Positions 5,724 through 6,952 of a DNA stretch of 6,952 bases are shown in pieces. Each line of letters begins with the position of its first letter. Positions within the stretch are counted from its first letter, which is position 1. The stretch lies in assembly GCA_001769005.1 (NCBI GenBank), contig MENE01000067.1, forward strand, positions 1-6,952, in the 5' to 3' direction. The DNA comes from Bacteroidetes bacterium GWA2_31_9b. Its GTDB lineage: Bacteria > Bacteroidota > Bacteroidia > Bacteroidales > UBA12077. A program made the position numbers and the translations under genes. Below the pieces are notes generated by a model. The model saw only the letters and a list, made by a program, of their open reading frames with translations, did not search any database and had not been told where the DNA came from.

Positions 5724-6860
5724 TTACTTTTCAACTCTGTAAAACTCAATAAATCTTTCTTCTTCCATAAGAAAAACAGATGGAATTGAAACAATAACTC
5801 CAAATTGTTCCACATTCAATTTAGCAGTCGCAAGTGTTTTTTTTCCATCAATTACTTTTATTACTGCCTGGTCGGGGAAACGATAATAAAGCTTATTCTG
5901 ATACTCTTTCTCAACTTTATTCAAGTCGTTTATCTGAAATGAAAGGTTCTTAGTTTTATTCAATTTCTCCATTTCAATAATAAATGGTCGACCACGTAAA
6001 TCATTTGCAGGGAGAACTCCTTTTTCATTACTAAATCGGAATAATATATAGGGTTGATTTAAATCAGATTCGGTAGGTGTAAACTCAAAATCAGATTTGT
6101 ATGTAGTTGTGAATTTTTTGCCAATAAATAACGACAAATATTCATCTTCCAGTTGATCTATCTTACGAATAGCCAATTCAAGCGATTTTCCTTCGGGATA
6201 AAAATCTGCCATTCCTGATATTAACTCAAATCGTTTCTGACGAATCATAAAAATAAAGCTTGCTGCTTCTTCAGCCTTGTCTTCAATAGATTTTTCGACA
6301 TATTGTTTTTTTATAACCGGAACTTTTGAGAAAAGTGAATCACGTTGTACACGTTTATAATACGTCACATCTTCTTTACCAACATATTGCTTTACACTCA
6401 AATCGGCAAAAACAATTTCATCCCCAGGGTCGGTTTCACTATAAAAGTTGTTTTTATTACTGATTTTAGATTTTGTATTTACAGGAAAAATCAATCCATT
6501 TTGAACTAATTTTAGAAAATCAAAATTGAATTTTCCCGATGGTTCCAAAACATAATATTGTTCAGGATCTAAATCATTATAAGTATCAATTTTAATATCT
6601 GTAATTTGCCATTTAACACTTTCCTCTACTGTTGCATCAGTAATACCTATATATTTTTCAGCATACTCTGCATACGGTCCAGGAAAAGTTTCAGTCAATG
6701 TTGCTTCAACTGTGAAAGTTAGTGTTGTTCTTGGTAATGCATAAATAATTCCGTTTTCAGGCATTACATTTACCTGATTTAATGGAGTAATTTTAGTTTC
6801 AGATGTTGATTTGCACGAAATCAAAAATAGCAGAAAAATGCCTAGTCTAGTTTTCCTCAT
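5724..6860 (-). CDS. DUF4831 family lipoprotein (378 aa)
   Basis: The protein fits DUF4831, a Bacteroidota family without known function. Residues 1-15 form a lipoprotein signal (R2-K3, then a hydrophobic core) ending in L-I-S-C with C16 as the lipidated cysteine. The following K-S-T-S-E lacks the acidic surface-export signal, so anchoring toward the periplasm is more likely. Recognisable family segments are G-I-I-Y-A-L-P-R-T (37-45), G-P-Y-A-E-Y-A-E-K-Y-I-G (61-72), D-P-E-Q-Y-Y-V (98-104), an Ala/Glu-rich helix at 192-216 with A-E-E-A-A-S-F-I-F, L-E-D-E-Y-L-S-L-F-I-G (237-247), and Y-R-F-P-D-Q-A (326-332) near the C-terminal strands. The whole reading frame is intact and of normal length. 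It converges with the thioredoxin-like gene, with stop codons 8 bases apart. A short tandem repeat lies just upstream of its start. Family call is fairly strong; no enzymatic motif is visible. Confidence 0.85.
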   Translation of the reverse strand: MRKTRLGIFLLFLISCKSTSETKITPLNQVNVMPENGIIYALPRTTLTFTVEATLTETFPGPYAEYAEKYIGITDATVEESVKWQITDIKIDTYNDLDPEQYYVLEPSGKFNFDFLKLVQNGLIFPVNTKSKISNKNNFYSETDPGDEIVFADLSVKQYVGKEDVTYYKRVQRDSLFSKVPVIKKQYVEKSIEDKAEEAASFIFMIRQKRFELISGMADFYPEGKSLELAIRKIDQLEDEYLSLFIGKKFTTTYKSDFEFTPTESDLNQPYILFRFSNEKGVLPANDLRGRPFIIEMEKLNKTKNLSFQINDLNKVEKEYQNKLYYRFPDQAVIKVIDGKKTLATAKLNVEQFGVIVSIPSVFLMEEERFIEFYRVEK

Positions 6861-6868
6861 GTTGTTAT

Positions 6869-6892
6869 TATTAAATTATTAAATTATCAAAT
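6869..6892. repeat. Three 8-bp tandem repeats in the leader of the DUF4831 gene
   Basis: TATTAAAT occurs twice in direct succession (6869-6876 and 6877-6884), followed by a third copy with one change, TATCAAAT (6885-6892). The block ends 9 bases before the DUF4831 start codon at 6860, so it lies in the untranslated leader or the promoter-proximal region. It is pure A/T except for one base. Confidence 0.6.
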
Positions 6893-6915
6893 TTTCTCAT
6901 TTCTTGAATTTGGAG

Positions 6916-6923
6916 CAAAATAA
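6916..6923 (-). promoter_or_regulatory. Possible -7 box for the DUF4831 gene
   Basis: The minus strand reads TTATTTTG, one mismatch from TAnnTTTG. The transcript would start near 6910 and include the tandem repeat in a leader of about 50 bases. No -33 element is visible before the window ends. Weak evidence. Confidence 0.25.
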
Positions 6924-6952
6924 ATATTTCTTTTCTTATGTAATTTATTTTT

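Noticed and set aside
5711..5736. Possible shared terminator between the convergent thioredoxin-like and DUF4831 genes
   Set aside because: The best stem is 3 + 5 bp with a mismatch and an 8-base loop, with no T-run on either side, so it does not meet the standard for a terminator.
1..6952. Search for a defence system, mobile element, CRISPR array, tRNA or rRNA gene
   Set aside because: No transposase, integrase, nuclease, repeat-spacer pattern or structured RNA signature was seen; gene content and composition look uniform and chromosomal.

Overview
The window looks like ordinary chromosomal backbone from an AT-rich member of the Bacteroidota, perhaps the order Bacteroidales/Marinilabiliales. 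The evidence is protein families largely confined to that phylum (DUF3667, DUF4831, a surface lipoprotein with an S-D-D-E-D export signal), A-rich leaders instead of Shine-Dalgarno sites before most genes, and TAnnTTTG-type -7 promoter boxes. The order-level placement is an impression from family distribution, not a computed result. I see no rRNA, tRNA, CRISPR array, insertion sequence, integrase or phage gene.

Layout, left to right. 1-687 (-): the N-terminal 229 residues of a GH114/TM1410-like lipoprotein whose 3' end is off the window. 835-1455 (-): a small outer-membrane beta-barrel protein, followed on its own strand by a hairpin terminator at 777-810. 1567-2490 (-): a DUF3667 zinc-ribbon membrane protein, with a perfect 12-bp hairpin after it and an 11-bp inverted repeat beside its probable promoter. 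2600-3262 (-): an unrecognised lipoprotein. 3408-4865 (-): PepD, a cytosolic M20 dipeptidase, closed by the best intrinsic terminator in the window (3353-3384). 4866-5181: the divergent intergenic region, with a candidate promoter for each side. 5182-5715 (+): an exported thioredoxin-fold protein with a CGWC active site. 5724-6860 (-): a DUF4831 lipoprotein, convergent with the thioredoxin gene and only 8 bases from it. 6861-6952: its AT-rich leader.

Six of the seven genes encode envelope or exported proteins: three lipoproteins, one outer-membrane barrel, one inner-membrane protein and one periplasmic thioredoxin-like protein. Only PepD is cytosolic. The five leftmost genes share a strand, but the gaps of 109-147 bases with terminators or hairpins in most of them suggest largely separate transcription units rather than one operon. 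No shared pathway can be read from the sequence.

I did not find a convincing new biological system. The observations most worth a second look are the inverted repeat at the DUF3667 promoter, the probably surface-displayed GH114-like protein, the unidentified lipoprotein next to DUF3667, and the strong Shine-Dalgarno site in front of pepD.
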